A stretch of 48,316 nucleotides of DNA from Bacillota bacterium (GCA_029226935.1 JAQXYZ010000061.1:1-48316); one strand, 5' to 3'; positions 1 through 7,294 are shown, numbered from the stretch's first letter. The notes: a model not told the origin generated them from the letters alone. Made by a program: numbers and translations.

Positions 1-12
1 TTACATTCTTTT

Positions 13-246
13 TTAATTTCCAATCTGACGTCCTTCATGGTTCATATGGTAGTGATCCCGGTAAATCAGCTCTGAAACCGGCACAAATGTATATCCTTCA
101 TTTTTTAATGTGGCAATAAGTGTGTCCAGCGCCTGGGCTGTAAACTTTGCTCCATTATGGCATAAAATGATACTTCCATTTCCAAGATGCTTGTTCTGTG
201 TTACCGTCTTAATAATGGAATCCACACCGTAATCCTTCCAGTCCAA
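13..246 (-). CDS. Polysaccharide deacetylase, C-terminal segment (third piece of split gene)
   Basis: This is the last 75 or so residues of a CE4 (NodB-homology) polysaccharide deacetylase. It carries the family's final motif, seen here as ILCHNG, whose His belongs to the active site. Translated alone it would begin at a TTG with no ribosome site, so it is unlikely to be an independent gene. Its first residues (LDWKDYGVDS) continue the DVDSLD that ends the middle segment at 3508, and the two are separated by element A. Rejoining at the direct repeats restores DVDSLDWKDYG in frame, a strongly conserved stretch of PdaA/PdaB-like proteins. Without excision of element A this segment is probably silent. 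The family assignment is confident; the sporulation role is inferred from the promoter at 7607-7636. Confidence 0.88.
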   Translation of the reverse strand: MDWKDYGVDSIIKTVTQNKHLGNGSIILCHNGAKFTAQALDTLIATLKNEGYTFVPVSELIYRDHYHMNHEGRQIGN

Positions 247-272
247 AGAATCACATCTATATATTAAAGTAA
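241..272. other. Attachment site of element A, end next to the C-terminal segment
   Basis: The direct-repeat copy GTCCAAAGAATC (241-252) is followed by the element arm ending in AAGTAA (267-272). The outer base of AAGTAA is 20.5 bp from the centre of TC (251-252). The matching arm TTACTT (3491-3496) lies 20.5 bp from the same dinucleotide in the other copy. This symmetry favours TC (GA on the other strand) as the 2-bp crossover. Confidence 0.65.
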
Positions 273-314
273 ATACTTTTTGTTTTATCGAATTATTTCG
301 GCGTTTTAATCAAT

Positions 315-345
315 AAAAAAGAAAACTGGGACTATTCCCCAGTTT
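315..345 (-). terminator. Rho-independent terminator after the RHH gene of element A
   Basis: The stem AAACTGGG (323-330) pairs with CCCAGTTT (338-345), followed on the minus strand by a run of six T. It ends the transcript of the small gene at 332-516 and overlaps that gene's last codons. Confidence 0.7.
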
Positions 346-516
346 CTTCATCGTCAATATTCTGAATTGCATATTCACAGCATTTTACTACCAGTTGTTT
401 AACGATATATTCTTACTTGTAGCAATGGTGTTTAGTTCTTCTAATAATTCTATTGGAAAGCGTAGGGTTCTATTTGAATACTCTTGCTTTTTTATGTGAA
501 ATTTATCAACAGCCAT
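332..516 (-). pseudogene. Ribbon-helix-helix (Arc/CopG-like) DNA-binding protein, frameshifted
   Basis: From the ATG at 514-516 (AAAGGG ribosome site about 9 nt upstream) the protein begins MAVDKFHIKK and continues through an RHH-like core (RTLRFPIELLEELN, then IATSKNISLN). The frame then hits TAG at 388. The same region in the other frame reads on as LVVKCCEYAIQNIDDE to a TAG at 332-334. Restoring one base in the AAC AAC stretch near 394 joins the two as SLNKLVVKCCEYA, the usual ending of such small proteins. The apparent lesion is therefore a single-base deletion. It is divergent from the secreted-protein gene at 708 and was probably its repressor; the palindrome at 595-613 is a candidate operator. 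A sequencing error cannot be excluded. Confidence 0.6.
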
Positions 517-594
517 AAAAACACGCCCTTTTCCATTTTCAAATATATATATCATTATAGTTGTAAATAACATACAAATATATACATCATTACA

Positions 595-613
595 ATACGC
601 AATCTATGCGTAT
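595..613. promoter_or_regulatory. Palindromic operator candidate between the RHH gene and the secreted-protein gene
   Basis: ATACGCA (595-601) and TGCGTAT (607-613) are perfect 7-bp inverted arms around 5 bases. They sit just upstream of the -35 box at 618. RHH repressors bind short symmetric sites like this, and the only regulator in the element is the divergent RHH gene. The link is inferred from position. Confidence 0.4.
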
Positions 614-617
614 AGTA

Positions 618-646
618 TTTACTCAATAAACTATCTATGCTACAAT
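618..646 (+). promoter_or_regulatory. Sigma-A-type promoter of the element A secreted protein
   Basis: TTTACT (618-623), a 17-nt spacer and TACAAT (641-646). It lies 61 bases before the start codon and directly after the palindrome at 595-613. Confidence 0.55.
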
Positions 647-707
647 ACAACTGCATCTAATCTAATCAAAACACAGCACATATTTAATAAGTAGGAGGAT
701 TTTACTA

Positions 708-1760
708 ATGAAAATCAAGCAAAAAAAGATAATCTGTAGTTTATTAACTGCAGTAATGTGTTTAGGTCTGTTTTTCACAACAGGTCTTGAAGCAAAAGCA
801 GCAGATCAAGTTGCTATCAGCATTGAATATTTATATGTAAAAGATGATGGTAGTAATGCATTTGTTACTGAGATGGCAAGCGTTGATAAAGGTACAACTT
901 GGAATACTTTTCTGGAAGTAGCTGATTATAAGCCAGAAAATGTTATTGGGGCTTCACCAAGTGTAAAGCGTGTTGGTATACAAAGATGCTTTTATGAACC
1001 AGATAATATTTCATATTTCGTAGAAGAAATAAAAAACTTTAATCAGTATACTGATTATGCTCTTTTAGAATACTATTTATATCCAGATGAGTATAAAGAA
1101 GCAGATTTGGCATTTGAATATTATGAAGGTGATGAAATAAAAGATGCTGGAAAAGGATGGACTTTACTTATTCCAAGTTCATATGCTGATGGAAGTGAAG
1201 AAGCTTTTGAATATATTCGTAGTAATTTCACTATATATGATTATTTACGTGACATATCCAACATTTCAGGAGTGGAATTAACAATATCTGATAGTAATGG
1301 AATATACGTTCTTACATTCAAGGCACCAGCAAAAAGTACGAATAAAACAGAAAATAGTGAAAAAACAGAGGAAGTAGTACAAAGACAAGAACCAGAACAA
1401 GTACAGGAAGTAGTAGTTACGGAACCAACTTCTGAAACAATAGCTGATCCTTCAAAGGCTGTAACTTATGTGCAGGCAATTAATTCACTTTTAATGAATA
1501 TAAATCAAGTAGAAAATAGTATTAAAGCAGAAAAAGTTACCGCTGATACTCCAGCAAAAGTAAATCTTGGAAATTACAACTCTCTTTCAGCTAATACAAT
1601 GACTAAATTGGAAAACGCAAATGTTGACATTATTCTTACATACCAATATAAAGGAAAAACATATACAGTAAAAATTCCTAAAGGATATAAATTTGATAAC
1701 AATATACCTTGGTATGGGCCACTCTATATGTATCAACTGTTCGGACAAAATGTTCAATAA
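708..1760 (+). CDS. Secreted protein of unknown function, cargo of element A
   Basis: 350 aa with a strong GTAGGAGGA ribosome site. Residues 1-32 form a signal peptide: basic KIKQKK, a hydrophobic core, then a likely AKA-A cleavage site. No lipobox or LPXTG anchor is visible, so release from the cell is likely. Residues 33-205 form an acidic, aromatic-rich domain I do not recognise. Residues 210-250 are a low-complexity linker rich in E, Q, T and V. The C-terminal 70 residues (LTYQYKGKTYTVKIPKG, then WYGPLYMYQLFG) resemble a module I have seen at the ends of clostridial secreted proteins, but no catalytic motif is evident. It has its own promoter and terminator, so it can be expressed while integrated. 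Codon use is AT-rich like the rest of element A. Function is unknown; surface interaction or signalling is only a guess. Confidence 0.8.
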   Translation: MKIKQKKIICSLLTAVMCLGLFFTTGLEAKAADQVAISIEYLYVKDDGSNAFVTEMASVDKGTTWNTFLEVADYKPENVIGASPSVKRVGIQRCFYEPDNISYFVEEIKNFNQYTDYALLEYYLYPDEYKEADLAFEYYEGDEIKDAGKGWTLLIPSSYADGSEEAFEYIRSNFTIYDYLRDISNISGVELTISDSNGIYVLTFKAPAKSTNKTENSEKTEEVVQRQEPEQVQEVVVTEPTSETIADPSKAVTYVQAINSLLMNINQVENSIKAEKVTADTPAKVNLGNYNSLSANTMTKLENANVDIILTYQYKGKTYTVKIPKGYKFDNNIPWYGPLYMYQLFGQNVQ

Positions 1761-1770
1761 ATAATACTGG

Positions 1771-1808
1771 AAAGGGGGAAACACTCAAGCGGTGTCCCCC
1801 TTTCTTTT
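1771..1808 (+). terminator. Terminator after the secreted-protein gene
   Basis: AAAGGGGG (1771-1778) pairs with CCCCCTTT (1796-1803), reinforced by ACAC/GTGT, and is followed by a T-rich tail. It separates this gene from the convergent recombinase. Confidence 0.8.
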
Positions 1809-1822
1809 GCTCTTTTTCTTTC

Positions 1823-3349
1823 TTAAATATTCCAAACAATCTCAAAATTATTGATATCGCTAGTTAAAATAATTTTTTCAATCAACAGTTTTACAACTTC
1901 TTTCTTCTGGTCTGGGCGTAAATCTCCATAAACAAGATGATGCTTAAATTCATTCGCTATATTTACATTATTAGAGAAATAAACTTTTGTCATACTTGCA
2001 GACGTTTTATTCATTTGGTGCTTCAATTCTAATTGGTTTAATTGCGTCTGCTTTTTTTCAATCGCAGACGCAAGAGCCTCAGCGGTTAAGTCACTATGTA
2101 AAGATAATTCAATTAATTTATCAATATCTGCTTTAATTTCATTAATCTGCTTTTCGATTTCAGCATTTTCAAATTCTTTTTTATGTCTCAAATTCTCCAT
2201 ATCGTCTAACTGCTTCTGTATTTCTTCACAGATAATCTTTTGCAAATCATTAAAATTGATTTTATTATATTTCTCTTTGCATAGGTGCAGGCTACGATTA
2301 CCATAGCAATCAAGATAGGGACGTCCGTTTGTGCTTTTACTATATGACTTGATAGCATAACCACAACAACTACATTTCAATTTTCCGCTTAATTCTTCCA
2401 ATATGCCGCCTGCATTTGCTCTGGCAAACTGTTCATTCATTGCCAGATGCTTCTGCACATTAATATAACTTACACTGGGAATGAAGCCCGCAAAATTGGT
2501 AAGGTAAATACTTTGTTCTTTCATAGTAGTATATTTTCTAATATTGGAATTGCCGACTTTTTTACCAATGACATGGGCAGATGTCGTTCCGTTCCACGCT
2601 TCCTCATCATTTAAAAAATTGATTTTTCTAGTTTTGAAATAAGCATATAGTGTTTTATCCGCTTTTACATAAATCGGGTTTTGCAGTATCTTAGAAACAG
2701 TTACACTGTCAAATACATCACGTTTATGCGGTTTATAGCCATTTTCATTCAGCCAACGTGCAACCTCGCCGAGAGTGCAGGTATCGGCACCATAATACAG
2801 CGCAAAAGCACTCATGACAGCTTCAATTTCTTCTTCAATCGGTATGAGTGTCGGCTTGCCTTGTTCAGTTCTTCCATTTTTAAAGCCATAAGGAGCAGGT
2901 CCGCCCGCCCAACTTCCAGTTTGTGCGGTTCTGTAATAATAGTTATCTTTTACACGCTTTTGAATGTTCTCCCGTTCCATCTGTGCAAATACCGCCAAAA
3001 TTCCCATCATAGCACGCCCCATGGCGTTTGATGTATCAAAAGCCTCTGACACACTGACAAATTCACATTTATGCTCATTCATAATTTCATATAATTTATA
3101 AAAGTCTGTAATGTTTCGGCTGATCCTGTCTAATTTATATACAACTACCTTTTCAATTTTATCGGCTACAACGTCCTCCAACAATCTTTGGAGTTCTGGG
3201 CGTTCGGTATTCTTTCCGCTATATCCCTTATCTCGATAAATAACTGCATTTTTATCAATGCCCTGGCATAGTTCAATTTGTCCTCCTATACTCAGGCTTT
3301 CCTTTTTGTCTACTGACTGCCTTGCGTAAATTGCTGTTTGTCTTGTCAT
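1823..3349 (-). CDS. Large serine recombinase of element A
   Basis: 508 aa, full length for a large serine integrase. The N-terminal resolvase domain (1-150) begins with YARQS, whose Ser12 is the likely nucleophile, and has the conserved YKLDRISRN and FDTSNAMGRAMMGILAVFAQMER stretches. A recombinase domain follows (about 155-270), then a zinc ribbon with paired cysteines (CSCCG, then Cys residues in LDCYG and HLCKE), then a coiled coil (about 385-450). I chose the ATG at 3347-3349 because GGAGG sits 9 nt upstream; a TTG two codons earlier is too close to it. It should catalyse attP x attB integration and, with a directionality factor, excision. It is the only recombinase in element A. Its 5' end lies close to the attachment site, so host-gene transcripts could read into it. 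Confidence 0.92.
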   Translation of the reverse strand: MTRQTAIYARQSVDKKESLSIGGQIELCQGIDKNAVIYRDKGYSGKNTERPELQRLLEDVVADKIEKVVVYKLDRISRNITDFYKLYEIMNEHKCEFVSVSEAFDTSNAMGRAMMGILAVFAQMERENIQKRVKDNYYYRTAQTGSWAGGPAPYGFKNGRTEQGKPTLIPIEEEIEAVMSAFALYYGADTCTLGEVARWLNENGYKPHKRDVFDSVTVSKILQNPIYVKADKTLYAYFKTRKINFLNDEEAWNGTTSAHVIGKKVGNSNIRKYTTMKEQSIYLTNFAGFIPSVSYINVQKHLAMNEQFARANAGGILEELSGKLKCSCCGYAIKSYSKSTNGRPYLDCYGNRSLHLCKEKYNKINFNDLQKIICEEIQKQLDDMENLRHKKEFENAEIEKQINEIKADIDKLIELSLHSDLTAEALASAIEKKQTQLNQLELKHQMNKTSASMTKVYFSNNVNIANEFKHHLVYGDLRPDQKKEVVKLLIEKIILTSDINNFEIVWNI

Positions 3350-3443
3350 TTGCAATTTCCTCCCTATTCATAAACTCCAATAACTTCATATAGATAGCCA
3401 GTTTTTCATCTTGTGTTAAGTTCTTATATGTGTTTATAATCAC
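3273..3443 (-). CDS. Small ORF overlapping the recombinase start (element A)
   Basis: 56 codons from a GTG at 3441-3443 (AGGTG 5 nt upstream) to a TGA at 3273. It begins VIINTYKNLTQDEKLA and continues through an Ile/Leu-rich helix and a basic tail (SRQKGKPEYRRTN). Its 3' half overlaps the recombinase start in another frame, and the recombinase ribosome site lies inside it, so translation would be coupled. I do not recognise the family. A small ORF in the same place occurs in element B, which makes a regulatory or directionality role possible. The alternative is a chance open frame. Confidence 0.35.
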   Translation of the reverse strand: MIINTYKNLTQDEKLAIYMKLLEFMNREEIANDKTNSNLRKAVSRQKGKPEYRRTN

Positions 3444-3473
3444 TTATACACCTGTAAAATCTTTTTTACTCCA

Positions 3474-3502
3474 TATCTATGAAAAAATCATTACTTATAT
3501 GT
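3474..3502 (-). promoter_or_regulatory. Weak sigma-E-like promoter candidate for recombinase A
   Basis: On the minus strand, ACATATA (3496-3502), 14 nt and CATAGATA (3474-3481). It matches 5 of 7 and 5 of 8 positions of the Bacillus sigma-E consensus (KMATATT, N14-15, CATACAMT). Chance matches are likely in such AT-rich DNA. Confidence 0.2.
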
Positions 3503-3512
3503 CCAGCGAATC
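3491..3512. other. Attachment site of element A, end next to the middle segment
   Basis: The element arm starts with TTACTT (3491-3496), followed by the direct-repeat copy GTCCAGCGAATC (3501-3512). The host reading frame DVDSLD runs into this repeat and stops two codons later in element DNA (ATA TAA). See the partner site at 241-272. Confidence 0.65.
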
Positions 3513-3863
3513 CACATCCCATTGAATCGTATAATAACCGCAATCCTTCGCCACATTTACCACTGCATTGTCATAATCTCCATAGGGAGGTCTGAACAGG
3601 AACATCTCATAACCCGTCAGTGTCAGCACCTTTTCGTGAACCTTCATCAGCTCCTCCTTCTTTTCACTGTCAGAAAGCTGACTCATATTCTTGTGATTTT
3701 CGCTGTGATTGCCAAGGTCATGACCTGCTGCCAAAATTGCCTTCACATCATCAGGATATTTTTCTACCCACCCACCAGTCATAAAAAAGGTCACGCGTAC
3801 ATCCTGCTTCTTCAATATTTCCAGAATCTTTGCGGTATCCTCGTTCCCCCATGGTGGCGGCAA
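3495..3863 (-). CDS. Polysaccharide deacetylase, middle segment (second piece of split gene)
   Basis: The host portion is about 3508-3852 and contributes 117 residues of the CE4 catalytic core. It carries the metal-binding motif GNHSENH (H-S-x-x-H), the RPPYGDYD motif and the start of DVDSLDW. Standing alone it would begin at a TTG inside element B with codons MPPP and no ribosome site, and end at TAA two codons into element A. Both ends are therefore artefacts of integration. Its first genuine codons WGNEDTAKIL continue TFDAA of the N-terminal segment at 7305. The segment is flanked by two different elements, showing that they inserted independently at sites 339 bp apart in the intact gene. 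As it stands the product would be inactive, lacking both the catalytic Asp motif and the final His motif. Confidence 0.88.
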   Translation of the reverse strand: MPPPWGNEDTAKILEILKKQDVRVTFFMTGGWVEKYPDDVKAILAAGHDLGNHSENHKNMSQLSDSEKKEELMKVHEKVLTLTGYEMFLFRPPYGDYDNAVVNVAKDCGYYTIQWDVDSLDI

Positions 3864-3871
3864 CTTGCGGT
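3850..3871. other. Attachment site of element B, end next to the middle segment
   Basis: CATG (3850-3853) is followed by the arm GGCGG (3856-3860) and TTGCGGT (3865-3871). This is the mirror image of the arm at 7285-7300. The outer base lies 20.5 bp from the centre of CA (3850-3851). Confidence 0.8.
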
Positions 3872-3964
3872 ATGAACATTGATGATCTGCTCTTCCTTAG
3901 AGCTTACATTAGCGCCATTAATGACTACACTGTTATATTTATTGATTCTATTTCTATTTTTTAC

Positions 3965-3993
3965 TTGAAGCTATTCGCAAAATGGAGTACAAT
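3965..3993 (+). promoter_or_regulatory. Sigma-A-type promoter of the element B chemoreceptor
   Basis: TTGAAG (3965-3970), 17-nt spacer, TACAAT (3988-3993). An AAGGAG ribosome site follows at 4005-4010. It suggests vegetative expression while the element is integrated. Confidence 0.65.
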
Positions 3994-4021
3994 TTTCTCA
4001 TACTAAGGAGAGGGTGTTACT

Positions 4022-5422
4022 ATGTTATTAAAAAACAAAAAAACCGAAGGGCTTATTAACGCGCTTTCTGAATTACAGGATGCCAATTATAAGCTTTCCA
4101 GCCAGAAACTGGCTGAAATTTATGAACGTCTGGTAAGCGGAAGGGAACAGTTCGAGCAGATTTTGGAGCAGAATATTTCTGCTGTTATGCAGATCAGCTC
4201 ACTTGATTTGACCCTGCACCATTACACAGAAAGTTTGGATCAGATTTCCAAAAGTGTGGCAGATGCCACCAAGGCAATTCATGCTTCCTCTGCGGACACT
4301 TCCGGGGTAGCAGGTGCCGTTTCCGGTCAACATGAAGAGCTGACCAATACCATTATTACCGCATCTGAAGAATCCAGCAGTGTTTACAAGAAAATTGAAG
4401 AAGGACAGGAAGAACTGACCTATATCAAGAGCCTGTCTGACAGTACCATTGCTGCTTCCGAGGAAATGAAACGGGATATGGATCAGCTTGACCAAATCAT
4501 TAATGATATGAATGCAGTCATTGAGGGAATTAATTCCATTTCTTCCCAGACCAATATGCTTTCCCTGAATGCTTCCATTGAAGCCGCAAGGGCAGGCGAA
4601 GCCGGAAGAGGATTTGCTGTTGTTGCCGATGAAATTCGTAAGTTGGCAGACGAGACTCAGACACTGACCGGAACCATGGGAAATTTCGTTGAGGATGTCA
4701 AAAAAGCATCCCGAAAGAGCGTAGACAGTGTAGCTGGCACAATTGATGCTCTGGAGACAATGACCAATAAGATTAGTCATGTATGGGCGCTGAATGAGGA
4801 GAACCAAAAGCATGTTGCCAAAATTACTGACAATATCAGTTCTCTTGCCTCCGTCAGCGAAGAAATCAGCAGTTCCATGATTGAACTGGAAAATCAGGCA
4901 ACCGAAATTCAAGAAGAATGTAAAATTTTATCAGAAGACACAGAAAAGCTCCGTGAAATCGGAATATGTATCCGGGATTCTGTGGAACCTGTTGCCCAGA
5001 TTGAGAAAACCTTGGATGACAATGCCAAAATGATGGGTAAAATGTCTCAGGATGCCTTTTATTCGCTGGAGAAGAAAGAATTCTCAAAATATCTGGACAG
5101 AGCAATCAATGCTCATAAAATTTGGCTGGTCAATTTAAAAAATATTGTATCAAGCCGTACCATTATGCCATTACAGTTAGATGATGCCAAATGTGGTTTT
5201 GGACATTTCTATTATTCCATTACACCTAAGTACCCTGAAATTATCGATCTGTGGAACAACCTTGGTGCCAAGCATAAGAAATTCCATCACTATGGAGAAG
5301 AGGTTATTAAGGCTCTGTTTGCAGAGGATTACAGTGGTGCTGAACGTATTTGCAGTGAAGCAGAAGAATTCTCCAAAGAACTGCTTCATGATCTGGAAGA
5401 AATGAAGTCCAGAATTTCTTAA
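4022..5422 (+). CDS. Soluble methyl-accepting chemotaxis-type protein with C-terminal CZB domain
   Basis: 466 aa without signal peptide or membrane segment. Residues 1-90 are helical with no known sensor domain. Residues 90-310 form the MCP signalling coiled coil, whose hairpin tip is the hallmark SLNASIEAARAGEAGRGFAVVADEIRKLA split over about residues 180-208. Residues 345-460 match the chemoreceptor zinc-binding (CZB) module: HKIW, CGFGHFY and HKKFHH supply the 3-His/1-Cys zinc site. CZB receptors elsewhere respond to zinc or to oxidants such as hypochlorite through the cysteine. It should couple to CheA/CheW in the cytoplasm. It is odd cargo for a 3.4-kb element; it has its own promoter and terminator, so it is not simply co-expressed with the recombinase. 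Control of something other than motility is possible. Confidence 0.88.
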   Translation: MLLKNKKTEGLINALSELQDANYKLSSQKLAEIYERLVSGREQFEQILEQNISAVMQISSLDLTLHHYTESLDQISKSVADATKAIHASSADTSGVAGAVSGQHEELTNTIITASEESSSVYKKIEEGQEELTYIKSLSDSTIAASEEMKRDMDQLDQIINDMNAVIEGINSISSQTNMLSLNASIEAARAGEAGRGFAVVADEIRKLADETQTLTGTMGNFVEDVKKASRKSVDSVAGTIDALETMTNKISHVWALNEENQKHVAKITDNISSLASVSEEISSSMIELENQATEIQEECKILSEDTEKLREIGICIRDSVEPVAQIEKTLDDNAKMMGKMSQDAFYSLEKKEFSKYLDRAINAHKIWLVNLKNIVSSRTIMPLQLDDAKCGFGHFYYSITPKYPEIIDLWNNLGAKHKKFHHYGEEVIKALFAEDYSGAERICSEAEEFSKELLHDLEEMKSRIS

Positions 5423-5469
5423 GTACATAGTAATCGGCACATTCATAATTTTATAAGGAACAGAAAATC

Positions 5470-5505
5470 AAATCTCCAACCGCTTGTATGTGGTTGGAGA
5501 TTTTT
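5470..5505 (+). terminator. Terminator after the chemoreceptor gene
   Basis: AAATCTCCAACC (5470-5481) pairs with GGTTGGAGATTT (5492-5503), followed by T residues. It separates the chemoreceptor from the recombinase transcription unit. Confidence 0.85.
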
Positions 5506-5535
5506 GCATATCGGACAAGCTCTCCTTCATATGCT
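5506..5535 (+). promoter_or_regulatory. Sigma-E-like promoter candidate of the recombinase B operon
   Basis: GCATATC (5506-5512), 15-nt spacer and CATATGCT (5528-5535). It matches 6 of 7 and 6 of 8 positions of the Bacillus sigma-E consensus (KMATATT, N14-15, CATACAMT) at permitted spacing. It starts one base after the terminator hairpin tail and about 50 nt before the first start codon of the operon. The host deacetylase promoter has the same form and the same 15-nt spacer. Confidence 0.45.
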
Positions 5536-5584
5536 TTATACAAACAGGCCAATAATCCATTATTTGTCGTTAGGAGGCAAACCA

Positions 5585-5734
5585 TTGCAGGACGAGGAAC
5601 AACCAGCCGCTTCTTATACTATTGAGCGGACTTTTCTTGGCAAACTTACTGTGGAAGAATTCCTATGTCACATTATTTCTTCTCATATCAAGCCCCCTGA
5701 GAACAGCTATACCATGCAAGGAGACTTACAATGA
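5585..5734 (+). CDS. 49-aa protein encoded just before recombinase B
   Basis: The start is the TTG at 5585-5587 because a perfect AGGAGG lies 7 nt upstream; earlier in-frame starts at 5504 and 5531 have no ribosome site and overlap the promoter. The protein begins MQDEEQPAASYTIERTFLGK and has a helical second half (VEEFLCHIISSH). Small proteins with this TYxIERxFxGK pattern followed by an amphipathic helix are often seen before serine recombinases in Firmicutes elements; I know no proven function. Its stop overlaps the recombinase start as ATGA, so the two are translationally coupled. A role as directionality factor or recombinase partner is an inference from position. Confidence 0.7.
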   Translation: MQDEEQPAASYTIERTFLGKLTVEEFLCHIISSHIKPPENSYTMQGDLQ

Positions 5735-7294
5735 CCTCCCATTTTCTATACCAAGCAGCTGCATACATCCGTTTATCCAAAGAAGACGGCGATAAAACCG
5801 AAAGTGACAGTATTGCCAATCAAAAAAAACTGATTACAGATTATTTGAAAGTTCAGACCGACTGTACTCTTCATGATATCTATGTGGATGATGGTTTCTC
5901 TGGAACGACCTTTTCCCGCCCCGGCTTTGAGCGGATGATCGCAGACATTGAAACCGGAAAAATCAATTGTGTAGTTGTCAAGGATCTGTCCCGGTTTGGA
6001 AGAGATTATATTGAAACAGGGAAATATCTGGAACGTTATTTCCCTGACCACACTGTGCGCTTCATTGCCATCACAGATCACATTGACAGTGCCAAGTGTG
6101 CATATGACATGCTTTTACCTATTAAAAATATTTTTAACGAACAATATGCAAGAGATATTTCCTGTAAGATTCACGCTTCTATTACTGCCAAACAAAAATC
6201 CGGAGATTTTATCGGTGCATTTGCTTCCTACGGATACCGGAAATCTCCTGTCGATAAGAACAAACTGGTCATTGATCCCCCTGCCGCCGATGTCGTCAGA
6301 AAAATCTTTACTCTTTATCTTGAAGGCTGCGGAAAGGTTCGCATCGCAGCTATTCTGAATAATAAGGGCATTCCCTGTCCTTCAGAGTATAAAAAACTGA
6401 ATGGTGAACACTACCGCAATTCCAATCGATTGGAATCTACCTCCTACTGGACTTACTCCACCATTAATCGAATTCTTCATAATGAAATGTATCTGGGAAA
6501 TATGGTACAGGGAAAAAAGAGCCAGCAGATGCGAAAGAAAGCCAAAAGGAAAAAACAGAGCGACTGGATGATTGTGCCGGGAACCCATGAGGCAATTATT
6601 GACCAATCAACCTGGGAAAAGGTGCAGGACTTATTACACCGTAAAACCCGAAATCTTGATTTTAACTCTGAACAGAATATTTATGCCGGTTTTCTCAAAT
6701 GTGGTGACTGCGGAAGAGCTTTGGTAAAGAAAGGTACCAATTATTATTGCGGCACCTATGTACGTTCAGGCAGACAGTATTGCTCTCCTCATCGGATATC
6801 GCGTCAGGCACTGGAAAATATTCTATCACAAGATTTGCGGACCGTCATTCAAAGTATGGACAATCTGAAAGATATCGTTATTACACAAAAATCCACAAAT
6901 AGGGACACACCCGGTAAGTATAACTTAAAAAACGAAAGGGAAAAACTACAGGCAGAACTTGACAAGCTTCGCAAGATACAAAAAAAAAGTTTATGAAGAC
7001 TATCTCGAAAATATCATTTCCAAAGAGGAATGTATCACTTACAGACAAAACTACGCCCAAAAAGAAGAACTGCTGTCCAAACAGTTAATATGTTTAAACC
7101 AAAATACCGATACACAAACTATGGATATCCTTGAAATTCCATGGATTAAGCATCTTCTTGAGTTTGGAGAGGTAGAAAAATTAGATCGGGATATTATAGT
7201 GACCATGCTTCATGAGATTCGGGTGTATGAAAACCGTACCATCAGAATTACCTATAATTTTTCCGGCAGACAGGAAAATTTTTTACCGCAATAA
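5731..7294 (+). CDS. Large serine recombinase of element B, frame interrupted at an A9 tract
   Basis: The first frame gives 421 aa (5731-6996). It has a resolvase domain with YIRLS (likely nucleophile Ser16) and KDLSRFGRDYIETGKYLE; a recombinase domain (about 165-290); a zinc ribbon (CGDCG, then YYCG and QYC, about 325-355); and the start of a coiled coil. After nine A (6980-6988) it runs SL-stop. The next frame continues the coiled coil (KKVYEDYLENIISKEEC) and the typical C-terminal end to TAA at 7292-7294. With eight A the protein would be a normal 520 aa. The truncated form keeps all catalytic residues but loses most of the coiled coil needed for synapsis control in this family. Polymerase slippage on the A tract, phase variation, true mutation or a sequencing error would all explain it. 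Its stop codon lies within the attP arm. Confidence 0.85.

Larger units (their letters stand above)
248..3507. mobile_element. Element A: 3260-bp serine-recombinase element inserted in the deacetylase gene
   Basis: The boundaries come from a direct repeat, GTCCAnnGAATC, at 241-252 and 3501-3512 (10 of 12 bases identical), lying exactly where the deacetylase reading frame is broken. The contents are a frameshifted ribbon-helix-helix gene, a secreted protein, a large serine recombinase and a small ORF overlapping the recombinase start. The interior is clearly more AT-rich than the flanking chromosome. There are no conjugation, replication or phage structural genes, so it is a minimal element or a domesticated remnant. 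The recombinase reads in the same direction as the host gene and lies directly downstream of its middle segment. Whether the crossover is in GAATC or GTCCA does not change the restored protein. Confidence 0.88.

Noticed and set aside
4199-4912. 237-aa open frame on the minus strand
   Set aside because: It is antisense to the chemoreceptor coiled coil, lacks a ribosome site and shows no domain; it mirrors the repetitive codons of the real gene.
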